In this document: piece after piece, positions 23,426 to 31,306 of the stretch | How positions within the stretch are numbered: the first letter of the stretch is position 1 | Layout of the letters: each line of letters begins with the position of its first letter | IMG/VR virus record: IMGVR_UViG_3300045912_000570 | Location: 1-33,271 of that record | Origin: a virus | DNA: 33,271 nt | Direction: 5' to 3' (one strand) | The notes under the pieces: generated by a model | The model's input: only the letters and a program-made list of their open reading frames with translations | Told to the model about the DNA's origin: nothing | The model's database searches: none | Made by a program: the position numbers and the translations under genes

Positions 23426-23845
23426 ATGGCGACTTTCAACAAGTTCAATTCATTCGTCGAAGCCGTGGCCGAAAAGGTCCACAACTTGGGCAGCGACACT
23501 CTCAAGGTGCTGTTGACCAATACGGCACCGGTCGCTGGTAACTCGGTGAAAGCCGACCTGACCGAAATCTCGGCGGGCAACGGTTACACCGCTGGCGGCA
23601 CTGCGGCGTCCATCACATCGTCGTCCCAATCCAGCGGCACTTACAAACTGGTGCTTGGCGATGTTGTGTTCACGGCCAGCGGCGGAACGATCGGACCATT
23701 CCGCTATGCCGTGCTTTACAACGACACCGCGACCAATGATGAACTCATCGGCTGGTGGGATTACGGCTCGGCCGTGACGTTGAACGCTGGCGAAACCTTC
23801 ACTGTTGACTTTGATGCGTCGGCTGGTGTTTTGACGATTGCGTAA
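23426..23845 (+). CDS. small conserved virion protein
   Basis: The 139-residue protein has a sequence I recognise as a recurrent phage structural type: MATFNKFNSFVEAVAEKVHN, TLKVLLTNTAPVAGN, then ISAGNGYTAGGTAA and TIGPFRYAVLYNDTATNDELIGWWDYG. It is a beta-sandwich-like virion component without enzymatic residues. It is often near the capsid or tail tip. The start has a modest ggg ribosome site. A specific role is not assignable. Confidence 0.7.
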   Translation: MATFNKFNSFVEAVAEKVHNLGSDTLKVLLTNTAPVAGNSVKADLTEISAGNGYTAGGTAASITSSSQSSGTYKLVLGDVVFTASGGTIGPFRYAVLYNDTATNDELIGWWDYGSAVTLNAGETFTVDFDASAGVLTIA

Positions 23846-23856
23846 GGCGGTGCGGC

Positions 23857-25614
23857 GTGGCGAGTCAGGGACCGAATAGTCCAAGCGCATCAAGCGAAGA
23901 TTCATCAGTCGGCACCGTTGTTTGGTCGTCGCTGTCGAATGTTTATTCAAGCAATGATTCGCGGGCGATCAGTGGATCACTCGGCGGCACCGCGCCGGTA
24001 ATAACAAGATACTTGGTTGCAACGGGATTTGGATTTTCGATTCCTTCGGGAGCGACCATTGATGGCATTGTTGTTGGCATTGAGCGACGATACTCCGGGG
24101 TCGGCACGATAAGAGATTATCGAGTTCGCATTGTTAAAGGCGGAAGCATTGGAAGTACCGACCGGGCAACATCCACCAACTGGACGACCTCAGACGTTTA
24201 TGAAGACCACGGCGGATCAACCGACCTGTGGGGAGAAAGGTGGACCACCTCCGACATAAATTCGTCTAATTTTGGCGTCGCGATTTCGGCTCAAAAATTT
24301 TCTGGTGTTGGCTCGCCGACAGTAGGTATTGACCACATTCGCATCACCGTTTACTACACGGCTAGTAGCGGATCAGCCACCATCACCGCTAACGCCGGAT
24401 CATTCACTCTCTCTGGTCAATCCGCCACACTTACACGCGGGCTGAAAGCCACTGGTGGAACTGGCACGTTCACGTTGTCCGGTCAATCCGCCAATCTGTT
24501 ACGTGGGCTGAAAGTTACTGGCGGCACCGGCACGTTTACGCTGTCGGGGCACGCCGCGACGTTGCTCCATAATCACGTTGTTGGCGCGGGGGTTGGTTCG
24601 TTCACGCTCAGCGGTCAGGCCGCGACTCTGGTCAAAAGCTACCCGCTCTCGGCTGGGACCGGATCATTTACACTCACTGGCAATGACGCGACTTTCACGC
24701 GGACCTATGTCGTGGGTGGGGGCACCGGATCATTCACGCTTGGCGGTCAAGCGGCCGGGCTATTGCGTGGACTCAAAGTCGTGGGGGGAGTGGGTTCGTT
24801 CGCGCTGACGGGGCAGGCGTCCGGGCTGATTCGTGGCTTTCGGCTCGACGCTGGAGCGGGTTCATTCTCGTTGACCGGACAGGTATCCGGCTTACTGGTC
24901 AATCGGAAGATCAGCGCGGGCTCAGGCGCATTCGAAGTCAACGATCCGGACGCGCCGGGCGGCCCTGAGGGCGGCGGTGCAACCTCGTTACGTGTCGATC
25001 GCTTGCCGGCCGACCAGACCTGGCACGCCGTCATCGAAGTCACCACCATCCGCCATCGCCGGCATACTATTCTCGACGAGTATTGCAGCGCGGACAATGA
25101 TTGCGAAAATTGCGACTCTCCATTGCCGGACCCCGTGTCGAGCGACTCGGACGACAGCAGTGATTCGGGCGAATCGAATTGCTCGCATGATTTCGCCGAG
25201 GGCGGCGATTTACCGGACCCGAATTTGCCGCCGCGGTGGTATGTGCAATCACTCTTAGACTGGTGCAGTTCCATCGCCGCGCCCATTCGCCCGCCAATAT
25301 GCGAGTCGTTATCCGCCGCCGCTTCGCCGTGTCTCGCCGATCCTTTATTGACGACCGACCAGCAGGTGTGGGATTGCATTGTGGCCGCTGATACCGTGGT
25401 GGCCACTTACATCCTAAGCCGGTGGCAGCAATGGTTGCAAAATCATTACGGATACGCGGCGGCCCTTGGCCTGGGCATTGACACCGGCGACCCCAACACG
25501 GTGCCCGAAATCAAACTGCAATGGGCGCGGGGGCATTGGAAAAATGCCCGCGTTGTGCGTCGGCGTTGTTTCGTGCTCACCGCCGAGGAGGTCTGTGCGC
25601 TGTGCGATATTTGA
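23857..25614 (+). CDS. repeat-bearing tail fibre or adhesin-like protein
   Basis: A GTG start at 23857 gives 585 residues. Residues 1-175 form a beta-rich domain (ATGFGFSIPSGATIDGIVVGIE, and later GIDHIRITVYYTA) typical of phage fibre proteins. Residues 181-356 are eight 22-residue repeats of the type GSFTLSGQAATLLRGLKV, with a ninth partial. A Cys/Asp/Ser-rich stretch (CSADNDCENCD, SDSDDSSDSGESNC) comes next. The C-terminus (DPLLTTDQQVWDCIV, WLQNHYGYAAALG) is a distinct compact domain. This is likely a fibre whose length varies by repeat number. Confidence 0.65.
   Translation: MASQGPNSPSASSEDSSVGTVVWSSLSNVYSSNDSRAISGSLGGTAPVITRYLVATGFGFSIPSGATIDGIVVGIERRYSGVGTIRDYRVRIVKGGSIGSTDRATSTNWTTSDVYEDHGGSTDLWGERWTTSDINSSNFGVAISAQKFSGVGSPTVGIDHIRITVYYTASSGSATITANAGSFTLSGQSATLTRGLKATGGTGTFTLSGQSANLLRGLKVTGGTGTFTLSGHAATLLHNHVVGAGVGSFTLSGQAATLVKSYPLSAGTGSFTLTGNDATFTRTYVVGGGTGSFTLGGQAAGLLRGLKVVGGVGSFALTGQASGLIRGFRLDAGAGSFSLTGQVSGLLVNRKISAGSGAFEVNDPDAPGGPEGGGATSLRVDRLPADQTWHAVIEVTTIRHRRHTILDEYCSADNDCENCDSPLPDPVSSDSDDSSDSGESNCSHDFAEGGDLPDPNLPPRWYVQSLLDWCSSIAAPIRPPICESLSAAASPCLADPLLTTDQQVWDCIVAADTVVATYILSRWQQWLQNHYGYAAALGLGIDTGDPNTVPEIKLQWARGHWKNARVVRRRCFVLTAEEVCALCDI
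24397..24924 (+). repeat. eight in-frame 66-bp repeats within the fibre gene
   Basis: Each unit encodes 22 residues of the form GSFTLtGQaatLlrglkvtgGt. Units 1-2 and 6-7 share RGLKv or RGFRL, while 3-5 diverge more. A ninth unit (GAFEVND) is cut short. They probably form a beta-rich shaft. Confidence 0.9.
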
Positions 25615-26681
25615 CGGCCAAGCATCGGATCGCACGCATTCCTGGCTTTCGGGTGATGGAGCGATGGTGCGCCCCGGCACGCGGGTTATGCTGCGCCAAC
25701 ACGTCGGGCAGCACATCCGCGCCGCCGGCGTGTAGTGATTTTCCTCCGTTGCCGACAGAGTTGATGGTAACGATCAGCGCTTTTTCCGGAACAGGTTGTC
25801 GTTTGGAATTTTCACCAGTTGGCGCGGCGTCGCTGTGTGTCTATGGGTCACCGACGCCACCGACATTGAATGCTGCGAACTTGTCCGCTAACGCTTGGGC
25901 AAACGGTAGTTATCGGCTTAATTATTTTGCTCAGCATCCATCGTTTAGCGACACGGCGATGTACATTCTTGCTGACAGTGTTTTGACCGAATACGCATGG
26001 ACCGGTCCACCGCGCACAAACGCCACGCCAACGGCGCGAGGGAGTGGGGGCGGCGATCCAGGAATTCTTGCCGCGACACCAGTTCCCTACCAATGCAGCG
26101 ACGGTACGTCAGGTTGGTGGTATTTGGGGCCACCGACTTGCACATTGCCGGCCAGGCCATTGTTGTCGCCAACGTCATGCCGCTATGCCGTGCCCTGTGA
26201 TTATGATGTCGTTGAATCCGCTGGTGCTCCTTGCTTTTTATCCATGCGGGAGACCGCGTGGAATCAATTAGTAGCGGCGAATGTTGTATTCTTGGGCGGC
26301 AGCAATGAATTTTTGCCGGATGGCATCAGTGCGGCCGACGTCACGGGCATTTCTTTGAGCACGCAGGTCTATCGACAATTGGTCGCGTCGATTGGTTGCT
26401 CAGTTCCAGTTGAATGTGCGGCGACGGGAGAGATGGGGCTACCGGTTCAACTCGAATTTTTTACAGTGGTTGTGTCAACTCGATTAGTTGTCGTGGATTC
26501 CGTTCCCTACATCGCGTTGCAAATTGTGCCTGTTTACGAGCCGCACTTTTTTATCGGCAGCTTCCCAATCTACACCCATCCCAACACTGTCTTGGTGCCA
26601 TCGGGAACCGGCTGGCAGGTCTGCGATTTAGCGGCAACCGTCGCCGGTGGATTCGATGCCAACATTGAGATCGCGGTATGA
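25602..26681 (+). CDS. hypothetical structural protein, tail-tip region
   Basis: The GTG at 25602 is chosen because gaggagg at 25585-25591 lies ten bases upstream. The 359-residue protein begins with a basic Cys-rich segment (RARIPGF-like, then CAPARGLCCANTSGS), followed by beta-rich sequence (VTISAFSGTGCRLEFSPVG, YVILADSVLTEY-like) and a conserved-looking end (EPHFFIGSFPIYTHPN, TGWQVCDLAATVAGG). No enzymatic site was found. It overlaps neither neighbour's core. It probably belongs to the adhesion device, given neighbours. The DNA here is more A+T-rich than around it, which may reflect transfer. Confidence 0.5.
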   Translation: MRYLTAKHRIARIPGFRVMERWCAPARGLCCANTSGSTSAPPACSDFPPLPTELMVTISAFSGTGCRLEFSPVGAASLCVYGSPTPPTLNAANLSANAWANGSYRLNYFAQHPSFSDTAMYILADSVLTEYAWTGPPRTNATPTARGSGGGDPGILAATPVPYQCSDGTSGWWYLGPPTCTLPARPLLSPTSCRYAVPCDYDVVESAGAPCFLSMRETAWNQLVAANVVFLGGSNEFLPDGISAADVTGISLSTQVYRQLVASIGCSVPVECAATGEMGLPVQLEFFTVVVSTRLVVVDSVPYIALQIVPVYEPHFFIGSFPIYTHPNTVLVPSGTGWQVCDLAATVAGGFDANIEIAV

Positions 26682-28021
26682 TCCGTCACAAACCCGGTCA
26701 GTGTAACGGCTGGTGGCTGACGGTCCACGTCGATAATAGTGGCCAATGCTACGAATGTTGGAAGGTCGGGAACAAGGCCACACGCAAGCCGGATCCACGC
26801 GGAACACTGCCGACGGCACCGCCAGCCGAACGAGCTGCGCGGCGATCGTCCGCGGCCGAGCGTCGGTCGCGTTTTGTTCGGTCGATCGACTGCATTGACC
26901 TTGGAACGCCATTCAACGGCCAAACCTGTGGCTGTGCGGAAAAACTACGTGAATGTGCGACGCACGGAAAATGCACAACCGGAACCCAACGCGACGGCGT
27001 CATGTGTTGCGCGAAATGCGACGACTACGACCCCAACTGTTCCGACGAGAAGATCGAGCTTCATCCCGACATGAGCCGCCGAATGGTCGAGCGACTTGTC
27101 GCAATGGGACCGCGTGAATGGCCGACGGAGGCCTTGGCCTGGCCCGTGCTGCGGCGCACGATGAAGGCCCTTGCCGAAAACGCCATGTTGCGAATGATTC
27201 CGATGCCCACCTTGCACGGCCGCGGCATCGTGACATGTGGCGGCGGCCGCTATAACGCTTCGCTGTACGTGCTCATTCGCATGATTCGGCGCACCGGTTG
27301 CACGTTGCCGATTCAGATTTGGCACCATGGCCCGACGGAACCGGTTAATCCTCGAGTATTGGACCTGCCCGGAGTGACCGCCCACGACACGGCGAAGATC
27401 CCGGGCCTGCGGCGCCGGACCGGTTGGCCGATGAAAACTGTGGCTTGGACAAATTGCCGATTTGCCGAGTTTCTATTCTTTGACGCCGACGCTTACCCTT
27501 TGATCGATCCGACGACATGGTTTGACCATAACCCAAACGGTTGCGTTGTCTTTGGTGACTTCGACAACAACGACCGGTATTTGAGTCGAGCAAGCTATCC
27601 GGCCGCGAATTGGTCAAAGGCCCCGCCGACAATCAACGGTGGCCATTACGTCATCGACGCCGCGACGACCTGGCCGGCCATTTCGTTGGCCCATCATTTC
27701 GATCAACATGACGACTATTGGCACCAATTTCGACGCCAGGGCCAATTTACGGGCGTCGGTGGCTATTCCGACCAGGATCAATTTCGGGCGGCACTCGCCA
27801 TCACCGGTACTGGCTGGTCCATGTGGCCCAGGAAGTTTGAGCACCGGCCGGGCGCGTTCTTGCAGTTCGGGCCTGACGGCGAGCCGGCAATCGTGCACCG
27901 GGTTGGTGCGAAGTTCGCTGAACCTGGGGCCTGGAGAAAAGGCCCGCGGGTGCTCGATTGGTTGCCCGAGGAGTCGGCCGCGTGGGAATTTTTTCATAAG
28001 TGGAAAACCCTTAGAAATTAG
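26678..28021 (+). CDS. glycosyltransferase, GT8-like, with Cys-rich N-terminus
   Basis: The 447-residue protein starts at the ATGA overlap at 26678. Its N-terminus has zinc-type cysteines (CNGWW, CYEC, CGCAEKLREC, CCAKCDDY). The catalytic region starts near residue 181 with GRGIVTCGGGRYNASLYVLI and PIQIWHHGP, then GWPMKTVAWTNCRFAEFLFFDADAYP with D269-A270-D271 as the DXD metal and nucleotide-sugar site. GGHYVIDAATTW follows. This is a GT-A fold near GT8 or alpha-mannosyltransferases. It may modify phage proteins, host surface glycans or the fibre. The donor and acceptor are unknown. Confidence 0.75.
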   Translation: MIRHKPGQCNGWWLTVHVDNSGQCYECWKVGNKATRKPDPRGTLPTAPPAERAARRSSAAERRSRFVRSIDCIDLGTPFNGQTCGCAEKLRECATHGKCTTGTQRDGVMCCAKCDDYDPNCSDEKIELHPDMSRRMVERLVAMGPREWPTEALAWPVLRRTMKALAENAMLRMIPMPTLHGRGIVTCGGGRYNASLYVLIRMIRRTGCTLPIQIWHHGPTEPVNPRVLDLPGVTAHDTAKIPGLRRRTGWPMKTVAWTNCRFAEFLFFDADAYPLIDPTTWFDHNPNGCVVFGDFDNNDRYLSRASYPAANWSKAPPTINGGHYVIDAATTWPAISLAHHFDQHDDYWHQFRRQGQFTGVGGYSDQDQFRAALAITGTGWSMWPRKFEHRPGAFLQFGPDGEPAIVHRVGAKFAEPGAWRKGPRVLDWLPEESAAWEFFHKWKTLRN

Positions 28022-28056
28022 GGGTAAAAAATTTTCAGAATTCCGATATTTTCTTA

Positions 28057-28085
28057 TTGACTTCCGAACTAGGACCGATTACACT
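28057..28085 (+). promoter_or_regulatory. sigma-70-like promoter
   Basis: TTGACT at 28057-28062 and TACACT at 28080-28085 are separated by exactly 17 bases in an A+T-rich gap after the glycosyltransferase. The first transcribed base would be near 28092. It would drive the small genes from 28162. It is the best promoter I can see in the window. Confidence 0.7.
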
Positions 28086-28092
28086 AGTATTG

Positions 28093-28112
28093 TCAAGTTA
28101 AGAGTAACTTGA
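28093..28112. promoter_or_regulatory. operator-like dyad at the transcript start
   Basis: TCAAGTTA and TAACTTGA are perfect 8-base arms around AGAG, starting about where transcription would begin. A repressor could block the promoter here. In RNA it would also form a 5' hairpin that protects the transcript. Confidence 0.6.
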
Positions 28113-28161
28113 TCGCGGCCCACCGGTGAGCAGGTGGGAGGGTTTTCAAGAGGGTGTAGAA

Positions 28162-28341
28162 ATGGCGACTGCAAACAAAATCGACCGCACTGAATTGGCT
28201 ATATGGGCCGAGGGAACCGACTACACGACTGACCAGTTGGTTGCCGAGTACCGCGAGTATTGCGAAATGGAAATCGCCGCTGGCCGTGAGCCGACCACTG
28301 AGGGTAAATGGGCCAACCGAGTCAAAGGGCTTCCGAACTAA
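28162..28341 (+). CDS. small protein of the promoter-proximal module
   Basis: The ATG at 28162 follows an agaggg ribosome site. The 59-residue product (KIDRTELAIWAEGTDYTTDQLVAEYREYCEMEIA, then GREPTTEGKWANRVKG) is mostly helical and acidic. It is the first gene after the promoter and operator at 28057-28112, so it may be highly expressed. No known domain is seen; size and position fit an early regulator or host-takeover protein. Confidence 0.6.
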   Translation: MATANKIDRTELAIWAEGTDYTTDQLVAEYREYCEMEIAAGREPTTEGKWANRVKGLPN

Positions 28342-28354
28342 CTAACTAATTCAT

Positions 28355-28401
28355 GGGGCCGGGCCAGTCGCAAGGCTGGAAGGTTACACCCGCCCGGCCC
28401 C
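28355..28401 (+). terminator. strong branched hairpin, terminator or RNA element
   Basis: GGGGCCGGGC (28355-28364) pairs perfectly with GCCCGGCCCC (28392-28401). A nested six-pair hairpin with a GCAA tetraloop lies inside (about 28364-28379, with one G-T pair). The sequence accctttt follows. The T-run is short, so it may be a leaky terminator between the small gene and 28423, or a stable RNA element. Confidence 0.55.
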
Positions 28402-28422
28402 ACCCTTTTCGGATTCACTTCT

Positions 28423-28755
28423 ATGATTTGGACTCCCGCCGAAATCCAACTACTCGGAACCATGCCCGATTCGCACGTTGCGGCTAAAGTCGGCCGCGAC
28501 TCGAAAACTGTGGAATGGAAACGAACATCTTTAGGAATCCCCGCGTTCCGCTCGCGTGACCGCGTGTGGTCCAAAGCGGAATTGAAACTTCTCGGAACCA
28601 TGCCCGATGCCGCCGTTGCCGCACAACTCGGCATCAGTCGCCGTTGCGTTTTGAAAACCCGCGAGCGGTTGGGAATTGCTCCATTTTCACCGGCGAATAC
28701 ACCGAAGTTTTTACGGAAGAAGTTGGCGATGCGGCGGCATCGGGTCTCGCAGTAG
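28423..28755 (+). CDS. tandem Myb/SANT-like DNA-binding protein
   Basis: The 110-residue protein has two copies of one ~45-residue domain. The first is WTPAEIQLLGTMPDSHVAAKVGRD and RTSLGIPAF; the second is WSKAELKLLGTMPDAAVAAQLGIS and RERLGIAPF. Each copy has a W-x-x-x-E-x-x-LLGT-x-PD start and a helix-turn-helix, like Myb/SANT-type bacterial domains. It is probably a DNA-binding regulator, and a candidate for the dyad at 28093. The C-terminus is basic (FLRKKLAMRRHR). Confidence 0.7.
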   Translation: MIWTPAEIQLLGTMPDSHVAAKVGRDSKTVEWKRTSLGIPAFRSRDRVWSKAELKLLGTMPDAAVAAQLGISRRCVLKTRERLGIAPFSPANTPKFLRKKLAMRRHRVSQ

Positions 28756-28774
28756 CAATGTGTATCATGTCTCC

Positions 28775-29092
28775 ATGCCAGCCGTGATCATCACCGATCC
28801 GCAAGCAATCGTCGATCGCGAGTACAAGAACGCTTTGTGCCTCGACAACAAAGACGACCGTAAAGAGTTGTACTACTTGCTCGGCAAAGTGAGCCCGGCC
28901 CACCGGCTGAGTTTCCTGGCTTGGTGTTGCGCTCAGTGCCAAGGGGTGTTGCGGCCCAAGGTATCGGTCAATTCGACGGGCTCGGATTTGGAAGTGTTTT
29001 TTGATCTATGGGCTCTGTCGCTTCATTACGGACTGTGCCTCGACCGCGCCGCCGCCGAGCTGGAGCGCCGAGTGTCCGTTTGGACGCGGTGA
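28775..29092 (+). CDS. hypothetical protein
   Basis: The ATG at 28775 is used; a GTG at 28760 is also possible. The ~105-residue product (IITDPQAIVDREYKNALCL, ELYYLLGKVSPAHRLSFLAWCCAQCQG, EVFFDLWALSLHYGLCLDRAAAELERRV) is helical with a Cys cluster CCAQC. No family is recognised. Its last 125 bases overlap the minus-strand gene, which ends at 28968, so the two genes converge. Confidence 0.5.
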   Translation: MPAVIITDPQAIVDREYKNALCLDNKDDRKELYYLLGKVSPAHRLSFLAWCCAQCQGVLRPKVSVNSTGSDLEVFFDLWALSLHYGLCLDRAAAELERRVSVWTR

Positions 29093-29483
29093 ATTGCCGC
29101 ATTCGCTCGGCCTCGCAGATCTTGCATCTGGTGGCGTATCCATCTTTTTGATTGCGGTTTCGAGCGAACTCGGCGAGACTGCGATTCTGCCCGCACTTCA
29201 TGCACATCTTGGTTTCGACAGTGCCGGTCAACGATTGCAGCATGGCAAGCAGGGTATCCTGATCAGCACTGATAACCCTGCCATTGACCACCATCTGGCC
29301 CTGACAGCGAATCACTCCCTCGTCTTTAAAAGTCCACCAATGTAACGAGCCAGATTCAGCGCTATCGACGCACTGACGGAGCGCCGCGCCGACCCGATCA
29401 TCATGCTCGGGGCTGGTAACCGGCCAGACCCGTTTGTGCATCCGGTAGCATCCTTGTCGGCAATTGGCCCGTCCGTGGGCCAA
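28968..29483 (-). CDS. zinc-ribbon protein on the minus strand
   Basis: The frame opens with TTG at 29483; an ATG at 29441 is an alternative start and gives a ~157-residue protein. The central region has CMKCGQNRSLAEFARN, then DGYATRCKICEAERMRQF, a CxxC...CxxC ribbon of the kind that precedes HNH or RNA-binding functions. The N-terminal part includes SGSLHWWTFKDEGVIRCQGQMVVNG. The C-terminus is basic and poor in structure. A TATAAT on this strand (29497-29502) could be its -10. Direction opposite to all neighbours suggests separate control. Confidence 0.6.
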   Translation of the reverse strand: MAHGRANCRQGCYRMHKRVWPVTSPEHDDRVGAALRQCVDSAESGSLHWWTFKDEGVIRCQGQMVVNGRVISADQDTLLAMLQSLTGTVETKMCMKCGQNRSLAEFARNRNQKDGYATRCKICEAERMRQFTASKRTLGAPARRRRGRGTVRNEATEPIDQKTLPNPSPSN

Positions 29484-29514
29484 GGCTTCCAGCGAGATTA
29501 TAGGACGGCGGCCT

Positions 29515-29709
29515 ATGCCGCGGCACAGCGATGACGATGCTCGGCCCGAACCAGAACCGACGTATGAACTGCCGGGACTAGATCGAGTTGCGGTTTATGC
29601 CGAGCGCGTTCGCCGGGGACAAAAACTGTTTTCCGAGCACGACCGCAATATGAGCGACGAGGTGCAGCTCGAAGCATTCGCAACGATCGGTCGGCGCATG
29701 ACGAGGTAA
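29515..29709 (+). CDS. small hypothetical protein
   Basis: The ATG at 29515 gives 64 residues: an acidic, Pro-rich N-terminus (DDDARPEPEPTYELPG) and a helical end (RVAVYAERVRRGQKLFSEHDR, then QLEAFATIGRRMTR). No known domain is seen. It is divergent from the minus-strand zinc-ribbon gene and its stop overlaps the membrane protein start (TAATG). Confidence 0.45.
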   Translation: MPRHSDDDARPEPEPTYELPGLDRVAVYAERVRRGQKLFSEHDRNMSDEVQLEAFATIGRRMTR

Positions 29710-30272
29710 TGATCATCCGATTCTTACTCATCTGGCTGATCTTTGTCGCCGCTGCTTTCGGCAGCGGGTTGGCCATGTACCACAACTACCTTGACGCCAA
29801 CAAAAAGGTCGCTCAACTCGGCCCATTCAATCCGTTTGGCCCGCGACCACCGCGGCCGCGCCCCGACCCTGAACCGCCACCGGCACCGCTGGAAGAATCC
29901 GACGCCCGGCTCTTTGCCCGTCTCCGTCTCCACATCGAGAAGGCCGCCGACGAACGAGCCAGCAAGAAGATCGAAGCCGCGTTCGACGAAGCGACCCGCA
30001 AGATCGAACAGACCAACCCCGACGGCTCGATGGTCGTGACCGACGAACCATCGCAGTTCATCGGCACGTCGTTGTTTGCGAGCGCGTTGGTCGGCTTCAT
30101 CTGGAAGGCGGTCAAGTTCGTCGTCATGGCGGTCGTAGGGTCGTGCATCATCGCGCTGTTTTGGATGTACTGGCAGTGGATAGCGATTGGCTTCACGGTC
30201 GCGGTGACGGTGATTTGTTGGCCGATTGCGTTCGCCGCGGCGAAGTTAGCCCAACCATCCAAGGAGAAGTAA
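29709..30272 (+). CDS. three-helix membrane protein
   Basis: The 187-residue product has a hydrophobic first helix (IIRFLLIWLIFVAAAFGSGLAM), a Pro-rich linker (RPPRPRPDPEPPPAPL), a charged helical segment, then two more membrane helices near the end (about residues 122-143 and 150-178). It should sit in the inner membrane. It lies just upstream of secreted-type and peptidase genes. A spanin or other lysis role is possible but not shown. Confidence 0.6.
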   Translation: MIIRFLLIWLIFVAAAFGSGLAMYHNYLDANKKVAQLGPFNPFGPRPPRPRPDPEPPPAPLEESDARLFARLRLHIEKAADERASKKIEAAFDEATRKIEQTNPDGSMVVTDEPSQFIGTSLFASALVGFIWKAVKFVVMAVVGSCIIALFWMYWQWIAIGFTVAVTVICWPIAFAAAKLAQPSKEK

Positions 30273-30986
30273 ATGCTGCCACTCGTACTGGCAACGTGTT
30301 TGTTCATCGGCGAGCGGGAAGTGCAGATCGAGAAGCCGGCGCCCGGCTCGGACAAGCCGCACCTGCAACTACCGGCTCAGGTCCAAGCGCAGCCGATGCT
30401 TCCATTCAAGGTCGTCGCGGAGACGAACCTCAAGTGGATGCGTTGGACCATTCCGGCCGGACTCACCCGCGTCGATCCGAAGGACACGGCTTACGGAGAT
30501 AAAGCCTTCGTCGGGTATGGTCCCGCCGGCGTGTATGAATTCAAAATCGAGGGCACCGTCAACGACCAGTTCGTTGAGGCCAAGTGCATCGCCTTTATCG
30601 GTCAACCTTCTCCGCATGGTCCTGATGGCCCTCCCAAGCCGCCAACTCCTGTGGACGATCCGCTCTTTGCCGAGTTGCAGCGATTGTACTCGGCGGATCC
30701 CAACCCTCAAAAGGCCCTACACCGCGACCGGCTCATCATCGCCTACGAGGTCGCCGTCGAGAAGGCCCTGAAAGACCAAACCTTGACGACGACGCAAGAA
30801 CTATTCGCCAAGGTCCGCGAAGTATCGGCGGGCATGGTCGAGGGCAATCTGCAAACGGTGCGTGAGAAACTGCGCGAGACGTGTGCGGAGTTCGCCACGG
30901 AGAACAAGCCGCTGACGCCGGCCAGCCGCGATAAGGCGGCCGAGTGCTTCCGACGGGCGGCGAAACTGTTGCGAGGGCTGCAATGA
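30273..30986 (+). CDS. hypothetical protein, probably exported or membrane-associated
   Basis: The 237-residue product starts with a short hydrophobic stretch (MLPLVLATCLFIG), which may be a signal or a remnant of one. The middle is beta-rich (FKVVAETNLKWMRWTIPAGL, VYEFKIEGTVNDQFVEAKC). The linker is Pro-rich (PDGPPKPPTPVDD), and the C-terminal third is helical (TTTQELFAKVREVSAGMVEGNLQTVREKL). I recall similar proteins only as hypothetical. Its stop overlaps the next gene's ATGA. Confidence 0.55.
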   Translation: MLPLVLATCLFIGEREVQIEKPAPGSDKPHLQLPAQVQAQPMLPFKVVAETNLKWMRWTIPAGLTRVDPKDTAYGDKAFVGYGPAGVYEFKIEGTVNDQFVEAKCIAFIGQPSPHGPDGPPKPPTPVDDPLFAELQRLYSADPNPQKALHRDRLIIAYEVAVEKALKDQTLTTTQELFAKVREVSAGMVEGNLQTVREKLRETCAEFATENKPLTPASRDKAAECFRRAAKLLRGLQ

Positions 30987-31306
30987 GTTGGCTACTGTCG
31001 GCGATGATTGCATGGAACAGCTTTGCCAGCGGCAATGATGTCTGGGTCACATTGCCCAGCGAATCGGTCGTGGCGTTCTACCACGATCAGGGCTTTAATT
31101 TTGTCGGCGTGTACTCCGCTTACATTTGTCCGCGATCGGGAAAACTGCGCGTCGAAACTGGCGACGGTGGCTGTGACCTTGCCATCGGCTGGGACCAACA
31201 AACTGTCTGGCTGCAATGGAGCCCGAAGGTTCTGGGAATGAACGAAGATGGCGAGTTCATTATGACCCAACCGGATTGCGCCATCGTTACGTTGTGGGAA
31301 TTCTAA
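30983..31306 (+). CDS. small secreted-type protein
   Basis: The ATG at 30983 overlaps the previous stop. The 107-residue product starts with a likely signal segment (WLLSAMIAWNSFASG) and then has a beta-rich body (DVWVTLPSESVVAFYHDQGFNFVGVY, LAIGWDQQTVWLQWSP). Two Cys near residues 50 and 64 may form a disulfide. Function unknown. It overlaps the next gene through TAATG. Confidence 0.5.
   Translation: MSWLLSAMIAWNSFASGNDVWVTLPSESVVAFYHDQGFNFVGVYSAYICPRSGKLRVETGDGGCDLAIGWDQQTVWLQWSPKVLGMNEDGEFIMTQPDCAIVTLWEF

Noticed and set aside
24397-24924. Second CRISPR-like array, since the period is also 66 bp
   Set aside because: The whole 66-bp unit is similar between copies and encodes a 22-residue protein repeat; there are no variable spacers.
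29497-29502. Full promoter for the minus-strand zinc-ribbon gene
   Set aside because: TATAAT is perfect, but no -35 match lies at a suitable distance, so it is only noted under the gene.
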